DNA of 13,802 nt from GCA-020343675 sp964462945 (lineage in GTDB: Bacteria; Planctomycetota; Phycisphaerae; Sedimentisphaerales; Anaerobacaceae): NCBI GenBank assembly GCA_964462945.1, contig CAYWZW010000103.1:1-13802 (forward strand). Direction: 5' to 3'. The translations under genes were made by a program, and so were the position numbers. The notes under the pieces were generated by a model. That model was not told the DNA's origin. It saw nothing but the letters and a program-made list of their open reading frames with translations, and searched no databases. Shown here piece after piece: positions 1 through 6,300 of this stretch (position 1 is the stretch's first letter; each line of letters begins with the position of its first letter).

Positions 1-48
1 GATTATAATATCGCCTGAAGGTCGTTCAAGTATTACTCAGACAGGCTC
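1..48. mobile_element. Terminus of an insertion sequence (partial, 48 bp)
   Basis: The last 17 bp (32-48) are the exact reverse complement of GAGCCTGTCTGAGTAAT at 13754-13770. Each copy borders a CTAG (49-52 here, 13750-13753 there). Inward of the 17 bp the two window ends differ, which is what left and right ends of one IS look like. The termini and the CTAG target recall IS5-family elements, but no transposase is in the window, so the family is a guess. This end cuts off the minus-strand gene at 26-391. Confidence 0.6.
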
Positions 49-391
49 CTAGGCGGTTATGATAACTGCGATGAACATCCTCCAATGTTCCAATGTATCT
101 TCTATACTTCTCAACTAACTTCGCATTTCGCAATTGGAGTGCACTTCTGCCAAGTACCTCCTCTTTTTCACGCCTGGCAATGTCAGTCTTGAATGTGTCA
201 ATGGCGAGATCATGCACGTCAGGACTGTATGCGAGTTTCTCAAGATCCGTTATGCCAATACAGTCCTTGCCATTTTCATTAGGTCGCGTCTCAAAGCGGC
301 CTTCACGTTGCCAAATGCTGAACTGTAGAGGTGTAATCCGAAGCGTATGTATCGCTTCGTCAAAAGGAATGAGCTTCTCAACTCTAGTCAT
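26..391 (-). CDS. HTH (MerR/excisionase-like) protein, C-terminus replaced by IS sequence
   Basis: The 121-residue frame starts at ATG 391, which overlaps the miaB stop as ATGA (388-391), with GAGGA a few bases upstream. It is therefore probably translated by coupling to miaB. Residues 8-53 read like a MerR/excisionase winged helix: FDEAIHTLRI, then an arginine-rich turn (WQREGRF), then a beta strand and DLEKL. Residues 65-112 are charged and helical. The final eight residues (LGACLSNT) are encoded by CTAG plus the IS terminus, so the native protein was longer and the 3' part is missing. The precise family is not recognised. It may be a regulator, but DNA binding is inferred only from the fold-like pattern. 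Confidence 0.55.
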   Translation of the reverse strand: MTRVEKLIPFDEAIHTLRITPLQFSIWQREGRFETRPNENGKDCIGITDLEKLAYSPDVHDLAIDTFKTDIARREKEEVLGRSALQLRNAKLVEKYRRYIGTLEDVHRSYHNRLGACLSNT

Positions 392-1788
392 TTCTTGTCC
401 TCAGAGCAACTCTTTCCAAAAAGGGTTAATGGGCTCGTTTTCGTGACCCTGATCTTTGCGAACTTCCCTGTCAAGGACTCAGGCCCGTTGAAAACGACTA
501 TCCAGTCCCCGGCCGTCCTGCCGACCAGTTGCGGATTGGCGCTCTCGCGGCCGGGCTGCGTGTGTGCCTTCTTGCTCAGCCCTTCCACGAGCACCTTCGC
601 TTCTTTACCCAAAAAGTCCCGGCTCAGCTCGTCGCTTATTTTCTCCTGCACGGCCAGCAGCTCGACATTTCGCCTCTGTTTGACTTCGGCTGGGACTATG
701 TCCTGCAACCGTTTGTCTGCCGAAGTGCCCGGCCGGGGCGAGTACTTGAAAATGAAGGCGTTCTTGTACCTGGCCTTCTGGACCAAGTCCACCGTGGCCT
801 GGAAGTCTTCTTCGGTCTCGCCCGGAAAGCCGACGATGAAATCGCCCGCGATGGCGATGCCCGGCACAATCGCTCTGGCCCGGTCGAGAAGATCGAGGTA
901 CCACCGGCTGCTGTAGGGGCGATTCATCGCGCGCAGAATTTTGTCCGAGCCGCTTTGGGCCGGTATGTGCAGATACTCGCAGACCTTCGGCGAATCGGCC
1001 ATGACCTGCAGAATGTCGTCGAAGAACTCTTGCGACGGGTAGCTGGTCACAAACTTGAGCCATTCGATTCCCGCGATGCCGCTTGCTGCATCGAGCACAT
1101 CAGCCAGAGACCAGGTTTTGCCGCCGCATTTGTATTTGTAGGAATTGACGGTCTGGCCCAGTAGTGTCACCTGCTTGACCCCGTGGTCCGCCAGTTTTCT
1201 GATCTGCTGGATGATCGCCCCGGGTTCCCGGCACGCTTCCGGCCCGCGTACGTAAGGTACAACACAGTACGAGCAGAAATTGTTACAGCCCCGCATGACC
1301 CGGACAAACGCCTGTGCCGGGATCTGCTCATTGTCGATGCCGTAGGCGGACTCGAAATCTTCAATCGCCTGATTTTGCGCATCGGTAACTTTCTGCCGGA
1401 TCTTCTCTGTAATCGCCGAAGTTTTTTGTCTTTCCTGCATGGCTTCTGTGAGAAGCCGGCTTATGTGCGGCATTTCCGCCGGCCCGCAGACCAGATTGAC
1501 GGCCTCGTGTTCGAGCAGCTTTTCGCCGAGCCGCTGGGCCATGCAGCCGATTACGCCGACCACCAGATCGGGGCGGGACTCTTTGATGTGCTTAAGATGC
1601 CCCAGATGCGAGAGGACCCGCTGCTCGGCGTGCTCGCGCACCGAGCAGGTATTGATCAAGACAGCATCAGCCTCTTTGACCGTGTCGGTCAGAGAAAACC
1701 CCGCTTCTTCGAGCGCACCAATAACCAGGGCTGTATCCAGCTTGTTCATCTGGCACCCGTAGGTTCGGATGTAAACTCTCCTATTCAT
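388..1788 (-). CDS. miaB: tRNA-2-methylthio-N6-dimethylallyladenosine synthase MiaB
   Basis: This cytoplasmic radical-SAM methylthiotransferase adds a methylthio group to i6A37 of tRNAs that read UNN codons. The 466 residues show the full family layout. The N-terminal UPF0004 domain has the three auxiliary-cluster cysteines C12 (YGCQMN), C48 (NTCSVR) and C82 (GCMAQR). The radical-SAM motif CNNFCSYC uses C168, C172 and C175, followed by the TIM-barrel core with TLLGQTVNSY, HIPAQSGS and GDFIVGFPGET. A TRAM RNA-binding domain covers about 395-455. Length is normal for MiaB. The NSY and FIVGFPGE signatures favour MiaB over RimO or MtaB. The gene begins 31 bp after the MFS stop and its own stop overlaps the next start (ATGA), so the three genes are probably one operon. 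The Shine-Dalgarno sequence before ATG 1788 is weak. Confidence 0.95.
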   Translation of the reverse strand: MNRRVYIRTYGCQMNKLDTALVIGALEEAGFSLTDTVKEADAVLINTCSVREHAEQRVLSHLGHLKHIKESRPDLVVGVIGCMAQRLGEKLLEHEAVNLVCGPAEMPHISRLLTEAMQERQKTSAITEKIRQKVTDAQNQAIEDFESAYGIDNEQIPAQAFVRVMRGCNNFCSYCVVPYVRGPEACREPGAIIQQIRKLADHGVKQVTLLGQTVNSYKYKCGGKTWSLADVLDAASGIAGIEWLKFVTSYPSQEFFDDILQVMADSPKVCEYLHIPAQSGSDKILRAMNRPYSSRWYLDLLDRARAIVPGIAIAGDFIVGFPGETEEDFQATVDLVQKARYKNAFIFKYSPRPGTSADKRLQDIVPAEVKQRRNVELLAVQEKISDELSRDFLGKEAKVLVEGLSKKAHTQPGRESANPQLVGRTAGDWIVVFNGPESLTGKFAKIRVTKTSPLTLFGKSCSEDKK

Positions 1789-1819
1789 TCTTTATCTGGG
1801 CTGCTGGATGGGCCGCTTC

Positions 1820-2977
1820 CTATCGTTTTTCTTTTACGAACATCAGCATCACGGTTGATGCAATGGTCAATCCCAGCGAGAGAAAGAAGGGCGTGAACAT
1901 GCCGATTCTATCCCAAAGCAATCCTGCTGTGAGCGAGGCCGGCAAAGCACACAGCCCAACCGCCATTTGAAACCCTCCGAGGCTGCTGGCTCTGTATTGC
2001 GGCGGCGCCAGCTCGGCTACAAATGTTCTCTGTACGGGCTCCAAGGCTGCTTTGTGCAGGCCGTATAAGACGAACGCCAGCAGAATTGCCCCTTGGCTGT
2101 GAAAGAAAACAAAGCACGAGCTGACCATGCCCCAAAGGATGAAAGCGAGCACCAAAACGGGTTTTCGTCCTATTCTATCTGAGAGCTTGCCGAAAGGCAG
2201 CGAAAATAAGGCGGCGACGGCGGTAAATATCAGATATAAGACCGGGACAAAGCTCACCTTGAAGCCCAGTGCCTTTGCACATATCAGTAAAAAAGAGTAG
2301 CTGAAAGAACCTAAGGTAAAAAGGACGTTCAGAAAAAGAAACAATCTGGAATTCGCATCCAGGTCTCTGAGCGCAAGCCCCCTGTAGATTCTCACATGTT
2401 CGGTCTTTGTTTCTTTTGTCCTGAAGAAAACCATCAACGCCCCTATTGCCGTAGGCACAGCCGCAAGCAAAAACAGGTTCCTGTATTCCAACGGTCCGGC
2501 CAGCACGATGCAGATCAGGATTCCGCACACCGCGCCGAGATTGTCCATCGTCCGCAGTAGGCCAAAATTCTTGCCCCTCTCCTCTTTTGTGGATATGTCG
2601 GCAATGACGGCGTCCCTGGGCGCGCCCCTCATCTTCCCCGCTCGGTCCAGGATTCTGAAAGGGACAAGGTGCAGCCAAGTCCCTGACAGGCTGTAACCTA
2701 TGCGTGATAGGGCCCCGCATAAATAGCCCGACCAGATGAAGACTTTTCTCCTTCTTATTCTGTCCGAGACATACCCTGAAACCGCCTGGGATATGGAGAC
2801 GAGGGCTTCTCCGAGGCCATCAAGAAAGCCAAGGGCGGCCATGTTCGCGTTCAGAACGGTCGTTACGAATAACGGCCAAACCGGATAAATCATATCCGAG
2901 CCTAAGTCATTCAGGAACGAGGCCCATACGAATATCCGAAGGGTATTCTTCTCTTTCGATTCCATATAGCCGGGCAA
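1820..2977 (-). CDS. Major facilitator superfamily transporter, substrate unknown
   Basis: This inner-membrane secondary transporter has 385 residues and roughly 12 hydrophobic segments. MFS motif A is clear after TM2 (G68-x3-D72-R73-x-R75-R76) and is repeated at the domain 2 equivalent (GKLSDRIGRK, about residue 262), which shows the internal two-fold repeat. The N-terminal stretch FLNDLGSDMIYPVWPLF resembles a subgroup of uncharacterised bacterial MFS carriers. The start is uncertain. The listed start is a TTG at 2977 with GGGGG only 3 bp upstream; an in-frame ATG at 2965 is about 15 bp from the same G-run. It lies first in the MFS-miaB-HTH operon and diverges from the ECF sigma gene. Nothing in the sequence identifies the substrate. 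Confidence 0.88.
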   Translation of the reverse strand: MPGYMESKEKNTLRIFVWASFLNDLGSDMIYPVWPLFVTTVLNANMAALGFLDGLGEALVSISQAVSGYVSDRIRRRKVFIWSGYLCGALSRIGYSLSGTWLHLVPFRILDRAGKMRGAPRDAVIADISTKEERGKNFGLLRTMDNLGAVCGILICIVLAGPLEYRNLFLLAAVPTAIGALMVFFRTKETKTEHVRIYRGLALRDLDANSRLFLFLNVLFTLGSFSYSFLLICAKALGFKVSFVPVLYLIFTAVAALFSLPFGKLSDRIGRKPVLVLAFILWGMVSSCFVFFHSQGAILLAFVLYGLHKAALEPVQRTFVAELAPPQYRASSLGGFQMAVGLCALPASLTAGLLWDRIGMFTPFFLSLGLTIASTVMLMFVKEKR

Positions 2978-3096
2978 ATTCCCCCGTAAGAATAGCGCTT
3001 CCTGTTTTCTATTTTATCTTCAATTTGTTAGGACAACACCGTGAGTATATCATTCGGGCCTGCCAAAATCTACCCGGCGCCTATAATTGTTGGCAT

Positions 3097-3125
3097 TTGA
3101 CACGTTGGCCTGGTTGGGCTACAAT
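3097..3125 (+). promoter_or_regulatory. Sigma70-type promoter upstream of the ECF sigma operon
   Basis: TTGACA (3097-3102) is followed by a 17-bp spacer and TACAAT (3120-3125). This is a near-consensus housekeeping promoter on the plus strand, about 80 bp before the sigma-factor start. It would supply basal transcription beside the ECF-type promoter at 3158-3185. Confidence 0.6.
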
Positions 3126-3157
3126 CGAAGAAATTCTTTCTCGAAGGCTTCTTGCAG

Positions 3158-3185
3158 GGAACGATTTGGCAACCTCAAACGTTTA
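3158..3185 (+). promoter_or_regulatory. ECF-type promoter P1 (probable autoregulation of the ECF sigma gene)
   Basis: GGAAC (3158-3162), 17 bp, then CGTTTA (3180-3185) followed by G. The same two boxes with the same spacing recur at 4844, 5587 and 7216. It lies 22 bp before the TTG start of the sigma gene, so the transcript would have a very short leader of about 15 nt. GGAAC/CGTT boxes about 16-17 bp apart are the known form of ECF sigma promoters. That this particular sigma uses it is inference. Confidence 0.65.
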
Positions 3186-3207
3186 GAGGATAGCAGAAAA
3201 ACGAACA

Positions 3208-3786
3208 TTGAGTGACACTGAAACATTCGAAAGAATTGCGCTGCCGTACCTCGATGCTGTGTACAGGGCTGCTGTGGCGCTTTGTGGACGCTCCGGGGAT
3301 GCGGACGATCTTGCGCAGGAGACGTTCTTGAGGGCTTTCGAGCGCTTCGAATTGTTTCAAACAGGCACGAATTGCAAGGCGTGGCTTTTCCAGATATTGC
3401 GTAACATCTGGATTGACCGGCTCAGAAAAATGAACGTAACCGGCCGAGCGTTGCCGCTGGAAGAGCAGATCGTCGCTGAGCCGGCCCATGAGGACGGCGT
3501 AACATGGTCAAATTCGCAAGACCTCCTGGAGAATTTTTCGGATGAGCACGTTATTGATGCATTGCGTGACCTTCCGGACGATCAGCGACTCACGCTCTTT
3601 TTGGTAGATGTCGAACAATTGAGCCAGAATGAAGTGGCCGAGATCATGGGCGTCGCCACCGGTACGGTCAAAAGCCGTACCAGTCGTGGACGTACCGCCT
3701 TGAAGAGAAGACTGGCGTCCCACGCCAAGCAGATGGGCCTGATGAGGGGACGGACAGATGGAACATTTGACCGAAGAACAACTTGA
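3208..3786 (+). CDS. ECF-family RNA polymerase sigma factor
   Basis: The 192-residue protein has the two-domain ECF (group 4) architecture. Region 2 lies at about 10-75: LPYLDAVYRAAVALCG, then DADDLAQETFLRAFERF and the AWLFQILRNIWIDRLRK helix. Region 4 lies at about 118-172: LPDDQRLTLFLVDVEQLSQNEVAEIMGVATGTVKSR, the helix-turn-helix that reads the -35 box. The linker between them is acidic. The start is a TTG (3208) without a good Shine-Dalgarno sequence; a stop at 3184 in frame excludes a much earlier start. The 3' end overlaps the anti-sigma gene by 29 bp, so the two are cotranscribed. A sigma70-type and an ECF-type promoter precede it, suggesting basal expression plus positive feedback. 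The specific ECF group is not assigned. Confidence 0.92.
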   Translation: MSDTETFERIALPYLDAVYRAAVALCGRSGDADDLAQETFLRAFERFELFQTGTNCKAWLFQILRNIWIDRLRKMNVTGRALPLEEQIVAEPAHEDGVTWSNSQDLLENFSDEHVIDALRDLPDDQRLTLFLVDVEQLSQNEVAEIMGVATGTVKSRTSRGRTALKRRLASHAKQMGLMRGRTDGTFDRRTT

Positions 3787-4549
3787 AGGCATATTGCAGG
3801 GTGAAAGCCAAGAGGCCGATTTAACGCACCTGAAACAGTGCCAGGATTGTCGGAATTGCCTTGCCGAGAAACGGGCAATAGCCGCCAGACTGCGTTCAGC
3901 CTTCAATTCTGTCAAGGCCGGCCCGGGCCTGGCTGACCGAATTCGCAGCCGACTCAACGCCGCGACCGGACCCGCAATGACCGCGCAGCCTATCCAGCCT
4001 AAACGGGCAGAGCATCGTATCCAGCGACTTTGGCCCGCGTTTGCCGCGGCGGCAGCCGTCATGGTAATCCTGGTGCCTCTGAGCTTATACTTTGGTGCTC
4101 CATCGACGGCCCACGCTGCGCACGCAGAATTGGTAAGGATTCATAAAGAAAATCTTGCGCCGGACCAGGAGTTCTACAGCGAAGCAGAACCCGAAAAGCT
4201 GGCCGCGTATTTCAAGGACAAACTTGGTTTCAATCCGCGTTTGCCTGAGCCTGGTCATGGAATGGCTCTGAGGGGCTGCTGCGTCAGGCATTTTCGTGGC
4301 CAAGTAGTGGGCAGCTATGTCGTCGTTACACCCCGGGGAATCATGAGCGTCGTGGTTGTGACCGACAAGCCCGAATCGCTCGGCAAAAGCAGTCGATTTA
4401 CAAAGGGTCAACAGACGTATTGGAGAAGCTCGTTCGCGAAAAATGATATGGTTTCTGTCCGGATTGGCGACTATACGTACTGTGCCGTGGGCGAGATCTC
4501 ACACGAATATCTCACGGAGCTGCTCATCCAGCTTGTGCCGGAAGGGTAG
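3758..4549 (+). CDS. Membrane anti-sigma factor with N-terminal zinc-finger (ZAS) domain
   Basis: The 263-residue protein should bind and hold the upstream ECF sigma at the membrane. The N-terminal ZAS motif is H24-x3-C28-x2-C31. A single transmembrane helix spans about 91-113 (WPAFAAAAAVMVILVPLSL). Residues 114-263 would be outside the cytoplasm. The pattern around 160-205 (KLGFNPRLPEP, then LRGCCVRHFRGQVVGSYVV and a run of beta strands) resembles the sensor domain of many ZAS anti-sigma factors, in which a Cys or Gly pair sits at this position. The adjacent cysteines could sense metal or redox state, which is inference. The start ATG 3758 has GAGGGGA about 7 bp upstream and lies inside the sigma gene. 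Confidence 0.85.
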   Translation: MEHLTEEQLEGILQGESQEADLTHLKQCQDCRNCLAEKRAIAARLRSAFNSVKAGPGLADRIRSRLNAATGPAMTAQPIQPKRAEHRIQRLWPAFAAAAAVMVILVPLSLYFGAPSTAHAAHAELVRIHKENLAPDQEFYSEAEPEKLAAYFKDKLGFNPRLPEPGHGMALRGCCVRHFRGQVVGSYVVVTPRGIMSVVVVTDKPESLGKSSRFTKGQQTYWRSSFAKNDMVSVRIGDYTYCAVGEISHEYLTELLIQLVPEG

Positions 4550-4843
4550 GAATGAGAAGGCCGGCGTTGAGAGGAATGACGAATTAAATTGGGCGCCAGC
4601 ATAACACGCTTTATGCCGTGGACTGTGCTGGTGCCTCCAACGCGTTAAATCCCCCCGGCGTCGCGGGGGCCCCCTCGACGAGCTCGGGGCAGGGTCTGGC
4701 CGCGATTGGGAGGCGGGATGCCCTCGACACACAAAGCCCCAGCTTTGATGATGCTGGTTTGTTCATCCTGTGAGTGCGAGACATCGTAATCTTGCTATAG
4801 TCTCAATTCGGCGTATTTTCTTTCTGTGTTTTCGGACTCCGAT
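4550..4843. repeat. Gene-free stretch with stacked GC-rich palindromes
   Basis: No convincing gene is visible between the anti-sigma stop and promoter P2. It holds a 10-bp stem (GGCGCCAGCA 4592-4601 with TGCTGGTGCC 4626-4635, one G-U pair) and a C5/G5 hairpin at about 4651-4670. At 4669-4690 is GCCCC-CTCGACGAG-CTCGGGGC, an imperfect palindrome reminiscent of the widespread CCTTCGACAAGCTCAGG-type dispersed repeats. At 4710-4726 is a decayed copy (GAGGCGGGATGCCCTCG) of the palindrome seen intact at 11629-11647. It looks like a REP-like repeat cluster. Confidence 0.45.
4739..4763 (+). terminator. Possible Rho-independent terminator after the sigma/anti-sigma operon
   Basis: CCAGC (4739-4743) pairs with GCTGG (4753-4757), followed by TTTGTT. 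A few further A/T pairs form if three bases bulge. It is a short stem with a modest T tract, about 190 bp after the anti-sigma stop and upstream of P2. Confidence 0.35.
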
Positions 4844-4871
4844 GGAACTTTTCAGCCTGCCTATTCGTTTA
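4844..4871 (+). promoter_or_regulatory. ECF-type promoter P2, upstream of the small protein and NifX-like gene
   Basis: GGAAC (4844-4848), 17 bp, CGTTTA (4866-4871), followed by GAAAGA. The 14 bases TTCGTTTAGAAAGA (4864-4877) recur exactly at P3 (5607-5620). The transcript would begin near 4878-4882, so the open frame extending back to 4770 cannot be translated from it in full. Confidence 0.62.
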
Positions 4872-4913
4872 GAAAGAAAAACACGCAGCGTGGAGAAATT
4901 TCGGGTCGTTTAT

Positions 4914-5120
4914 ATGAGTGCACAAGACATGACCATAGTAAGTCGTAAGGCAACGTGCGAGACTGAAGTCTTCATCAATTGCTATCTCGACGATCAAGCT
5001 AAAGGATGGCCCATGATGCGCCCCACACAGGTCAAAATGCCAAACGCGATTGAGCATTGGGCATTACGCGTCCGGAGAGATTTGAATGTGTTTGAAAAAA
5101 CAGGGGAGACTCCGCCATGA
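4914..5120 (+). CDS. Small protein of unknown function, coupled to the NifX-like gene
   Basis: The 68-residue frame starts at ATG 4914; GTG 4890 is an alternative and neither has a strong Shine-Dalgarno sequence. It ends in an ATGA overlap (5117-5120) with the NifX-like start, which argues that it is translated and coupled. Residues 15-60 have a protein-like mix (TEVFINCYLDDQAKGW, then AIEHWALRVRRDLNVFE) with no signal peptide or membrane segment, and cysteines at 15 and 24. No family is recognised. The start is placed after 4880 because promoter P2 lies inside the longer open frame that begins at 4770. An adaptor or partner for the downstream cofactor-binding domain is possible but unproven. 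Confidence 0.5.
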   Translation: MSAQDMTIVSRKATCETEVFINCYLDDQAKGWPMMRPTQVKMPNAIEHWALRVRRDLNVFEKTGETPP

Positions 5121-5536
5121 GAATAGCAGTTACCTCAACGGGTCCGACGCTTGACGATCGCGTCTCGACCGAATTCGACAAGAGCAAATATCTGTTGATC
5201 GTCGATTTTGAAACGCTCAAGTATGAAGCGATGGTCAGCCCTGTTATGCTGGGCAAAGGCCCAGCAGCAGGCAGGTTTTTGGCGCAACAGCTCCTGCAGG
5301 CAAATGTTTCAAAGGTTCTCGCCAGTCACATCAATTTCAATGTCCTGAAGTCATTCCTGAAATCTCTGCGGGGCACAGGGATTCAGATCATTGACGGCAT
5401 GAGCGGGTCCGTTCGAAACGTGGTCCAGCGATTCGATGAAATATGCAGGGCCGAGACGGTCATCATGCCGTCCGAAGAGATATTGGATCAACATAGTACG
5501 GTCCAGAACGACGAGCGAGTGCGCGATGACGATTGA
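5117..5536 (+). CDS. Dinitrogenase iron-molybdenum cofactor-binding domain protein (NifX/NifB-C type)
   Basis: The 139-residue cytoplasmic protein has one Nitro_FeMo-Co (RNase H-like) domain over about 1-110. It starts MRIAVTSTGPTLDDRVSTEF and continues KSKYLLIVDFET, which is the standard first beta strand, loop and second strand. GAAGRFLAQQLL-like and VLASHINFNVLKSFL segments follow, then GIQIIDG and SVRNVVQRFDE. In the family such domains bind iron-molybdenum or other Fe-S type cofactors. Stand-alone copies outside nif clusters are common and mostly uncharacterised. No nif genes are present here. Residues 115-139 are a charged tail. GGGGAG lies 8 bp before ATG 5117. Its context is promoter P2 upstream and a terminator at 5567-5584. 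Confidence 0.8.
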   Translation: MRIAVTSTGPTLDDRVSTEFDKSKYLLIVDFETLKYEAMVSPVMLGKGPAAGRFLAQQLLQANVSKVLASHINFNVLKSFLKSLRGTGIQIIDGMSGSVRNVVQRFDEICRAETVIMPSEEILDQHSTVQNDERVRDDD

Positions 5537-5566
5537 TCCAACCATACCATAGAGCACTCTCACAAG

Positions 5567-5584
5567 AAAGGCAGAAGCCTTTTT
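5567..5584 (+). terminator. Rho-independent terminator after the NifX-like gene
   Basis: AAAGGC (5567-5572), loop AGAA, GCCTTTTT (5577-5584): a perfect stem running straight into five T residues, 30 bp after the stop. A second hairpin (GGGGAAGC with GGCTTCTCC, 5585-5605) follows directly and overlaps the -35 box of P3. Confidence 0.7.
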
Positions 5585-5586
5585 GG

Positions 5587-5614
5587 GGAAGCGCAGGGCT
5601 TCTCCTTTCGTTTA
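5587..5614 (+). promoter_or_regulatory. ECF-type promoter P3, upstream of the lipoprotein and FlgM-like block
   Basis: GGAAG (5587-5591), 17 bp, CGTTTA (5609-5614), followed by GAAAGA as at P2. The -35 differs from the other three sites by one base (G for C). The spacer is part of a hairpin just after the preceding terminator. The leader to the lipoprotein start would be about 105-110 nt. Confidence 0.55.
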
Positions 5615-5730
5615 GAAAGAGACCGTAGCGGCCAGTGAAAAACGCCTCGAAGGAATCTGTGTGGCAGGTGGAGAATTCTTTTCTTCATGTCCAAGAGAAC
5701 ACCGAAGCCTGATCGTTAAGGAGAGTTAGT

Positions 5731-5877
5731 ATGAAAATGCTACAGATAGGACTATTGGTCGTGGTTTTGTTGGCGGTGGCAATGCTTAGCGGCTGTCAGC
5801 ACCCACACTCAATGCGCGGGGACCAGGTTAGCTGGGAGCCGATCCAAACCGATTTCTGGCATCCCCAGGCTGATTAG
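5731..5877 (+). CDS. Small lipoprotein (48 residues)
   Basis: ATG 5731 has AAGGAG (5718-5723) 7 bp upstream. The product opens MKMLQIGLLVVVLLAVAML and reaches the lipobox LSGC with C22, a typical type II signal peptide. The mature peptide would be only 27 residues, CQHPHSMRGDQVSWEPIQTD followed by FWHPQAD, so it would be a lipid-anchored envelope peptide with three histidines and two tryptophans. No family is recognised. It is the first gene after P3, so it is a candidate ECF target; small lipoproteins are frequent members of envelope-stress regulons. The His content could bind metal, which is a guess. Confidence 0.72.
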   Translation: MKMLQIGLLVVVLLAVAMLSGCQHPHSMRGDQVSWEPIQTDFWHPQAD

Positions 5878-5894
5878 AGCGTGGCCATCATAGT

Positions 5895-5960
5895 CTGGGC
5901 GGGCAACCGAGTACCGGTACCGGGCGATATGAGGTTGGGTAGGTATGAGGGCCCGCCCAG
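5895..5960 (+). promoter_or_regulatory. Structured RNA candidate between the lipoprotein and the FlgM-like gene
   Basis: CTGGGCGGGC (5895-5904) is perfectly complementary to GCCCGCCCAG (5951-5960). The 46 bases between contain AACC/GGTT (5905-5908 with 5933-5936) and the palindrome GTACCGGTAC. The Shine-Dalgarno sequence of the FlgM-like gene (AAAAGG, 5965-5970) lies four bases after the closing stem. It matches no riboswitch that I recognise. It may be a translation control or mRNA-processing element. Confidence 0.35.
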
Positions 5961-5978
5961 TGTTAAAAGGATATGAAA

Positions 5979-6215
5979 ATGTTGGCTTTTGCCGGACAAA
6001 GGAGCAACGCAGGTGTCGCCAAAGGAGGAATTGAGAACCGAATAAGCGATGTCCGCGACAATAAGAGCCGCTCGGGAACGAAAGCTTCGCCATCAAGGAA
6101 ACGCCACAATGCAAGAGTGCGTCATATTCGGCAACAGCTTGCTGACGGCAAGTACAATGTGGACATGCGGGTGAACGGTGTTCTGGACAAGCTGCTGGAG
6201 GTCCTTATCGCGTGA
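5979..6215 (+). CDS. FlgM-like anti-sigma-28 family protein
   Basis: The 78-residue protein has a disordered-looking basic first half (many G, N, S, K, R). Its C-terminal half matches the FlgM pattern ARVxxIxxxIxxGxYxVDxxxxADxLL: here NARVRHIRQQLADGKYNVD at about 43-61, then VNGVLDKLLEVLI. FlgM proteins bind the flagellar sigma factor sigma28 and block it. No flagellar gene is nearby, so it may antagonise another sigma factor or be an orphan. ATG 5979 is preferred because AAAAGG lies 8 bp upstream; the in-frame ATG at 5973 would leave only 2 bp. It follows the lipoprotein after a structured gap and probably shares its transcript. Confidence 0.62.
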   Translation: MLAFAGQRSNAGVAKGGIENRISDVRDNKSRSGTKASPSRKRHNARVRHIRQQLADGKYNVDMRVNGVLDKLLEVLIA

Positions 6216-6249
6216 AATTACCGAGGTCGCAGTGCGAACCTCATCGCAT

Positions 6250-6289
6250 GGCTAACGGCTGGCCCATTTCCGTTCGCCCTGGCTTTTTT
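6250..6289 (+). terminator. Weak possible terminator or attenuator before the response regulator
   Basis: GGCTAACGG (6250-6258) pairs with CCGTTCGCC (6270-6278) with one mismatch. A run of seven T (6283-6289) follows after four bases. It sits directly before the Shine-Dalgarno sequence of the next gene, so partial readthrough would be needed. Confidence 0.3.
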
Positions 6290-6300
6290 GGAGCAGGTGA

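Noticed and set aside
347..1896. Several long open frames on the plus strand opposite miaB
   Set aside because: They have no recognisable motifs and run antisense to a complete MiaB; they are frame shadows of a GC-rich gene.
4770..4913. N-terminal extension of the small protein upstream of the NifX-like gene
   Set aside because: Promoter P2 lies inside it and the extension has no Shine-Dalgarno sequence, so a start after 4880 is more likely.
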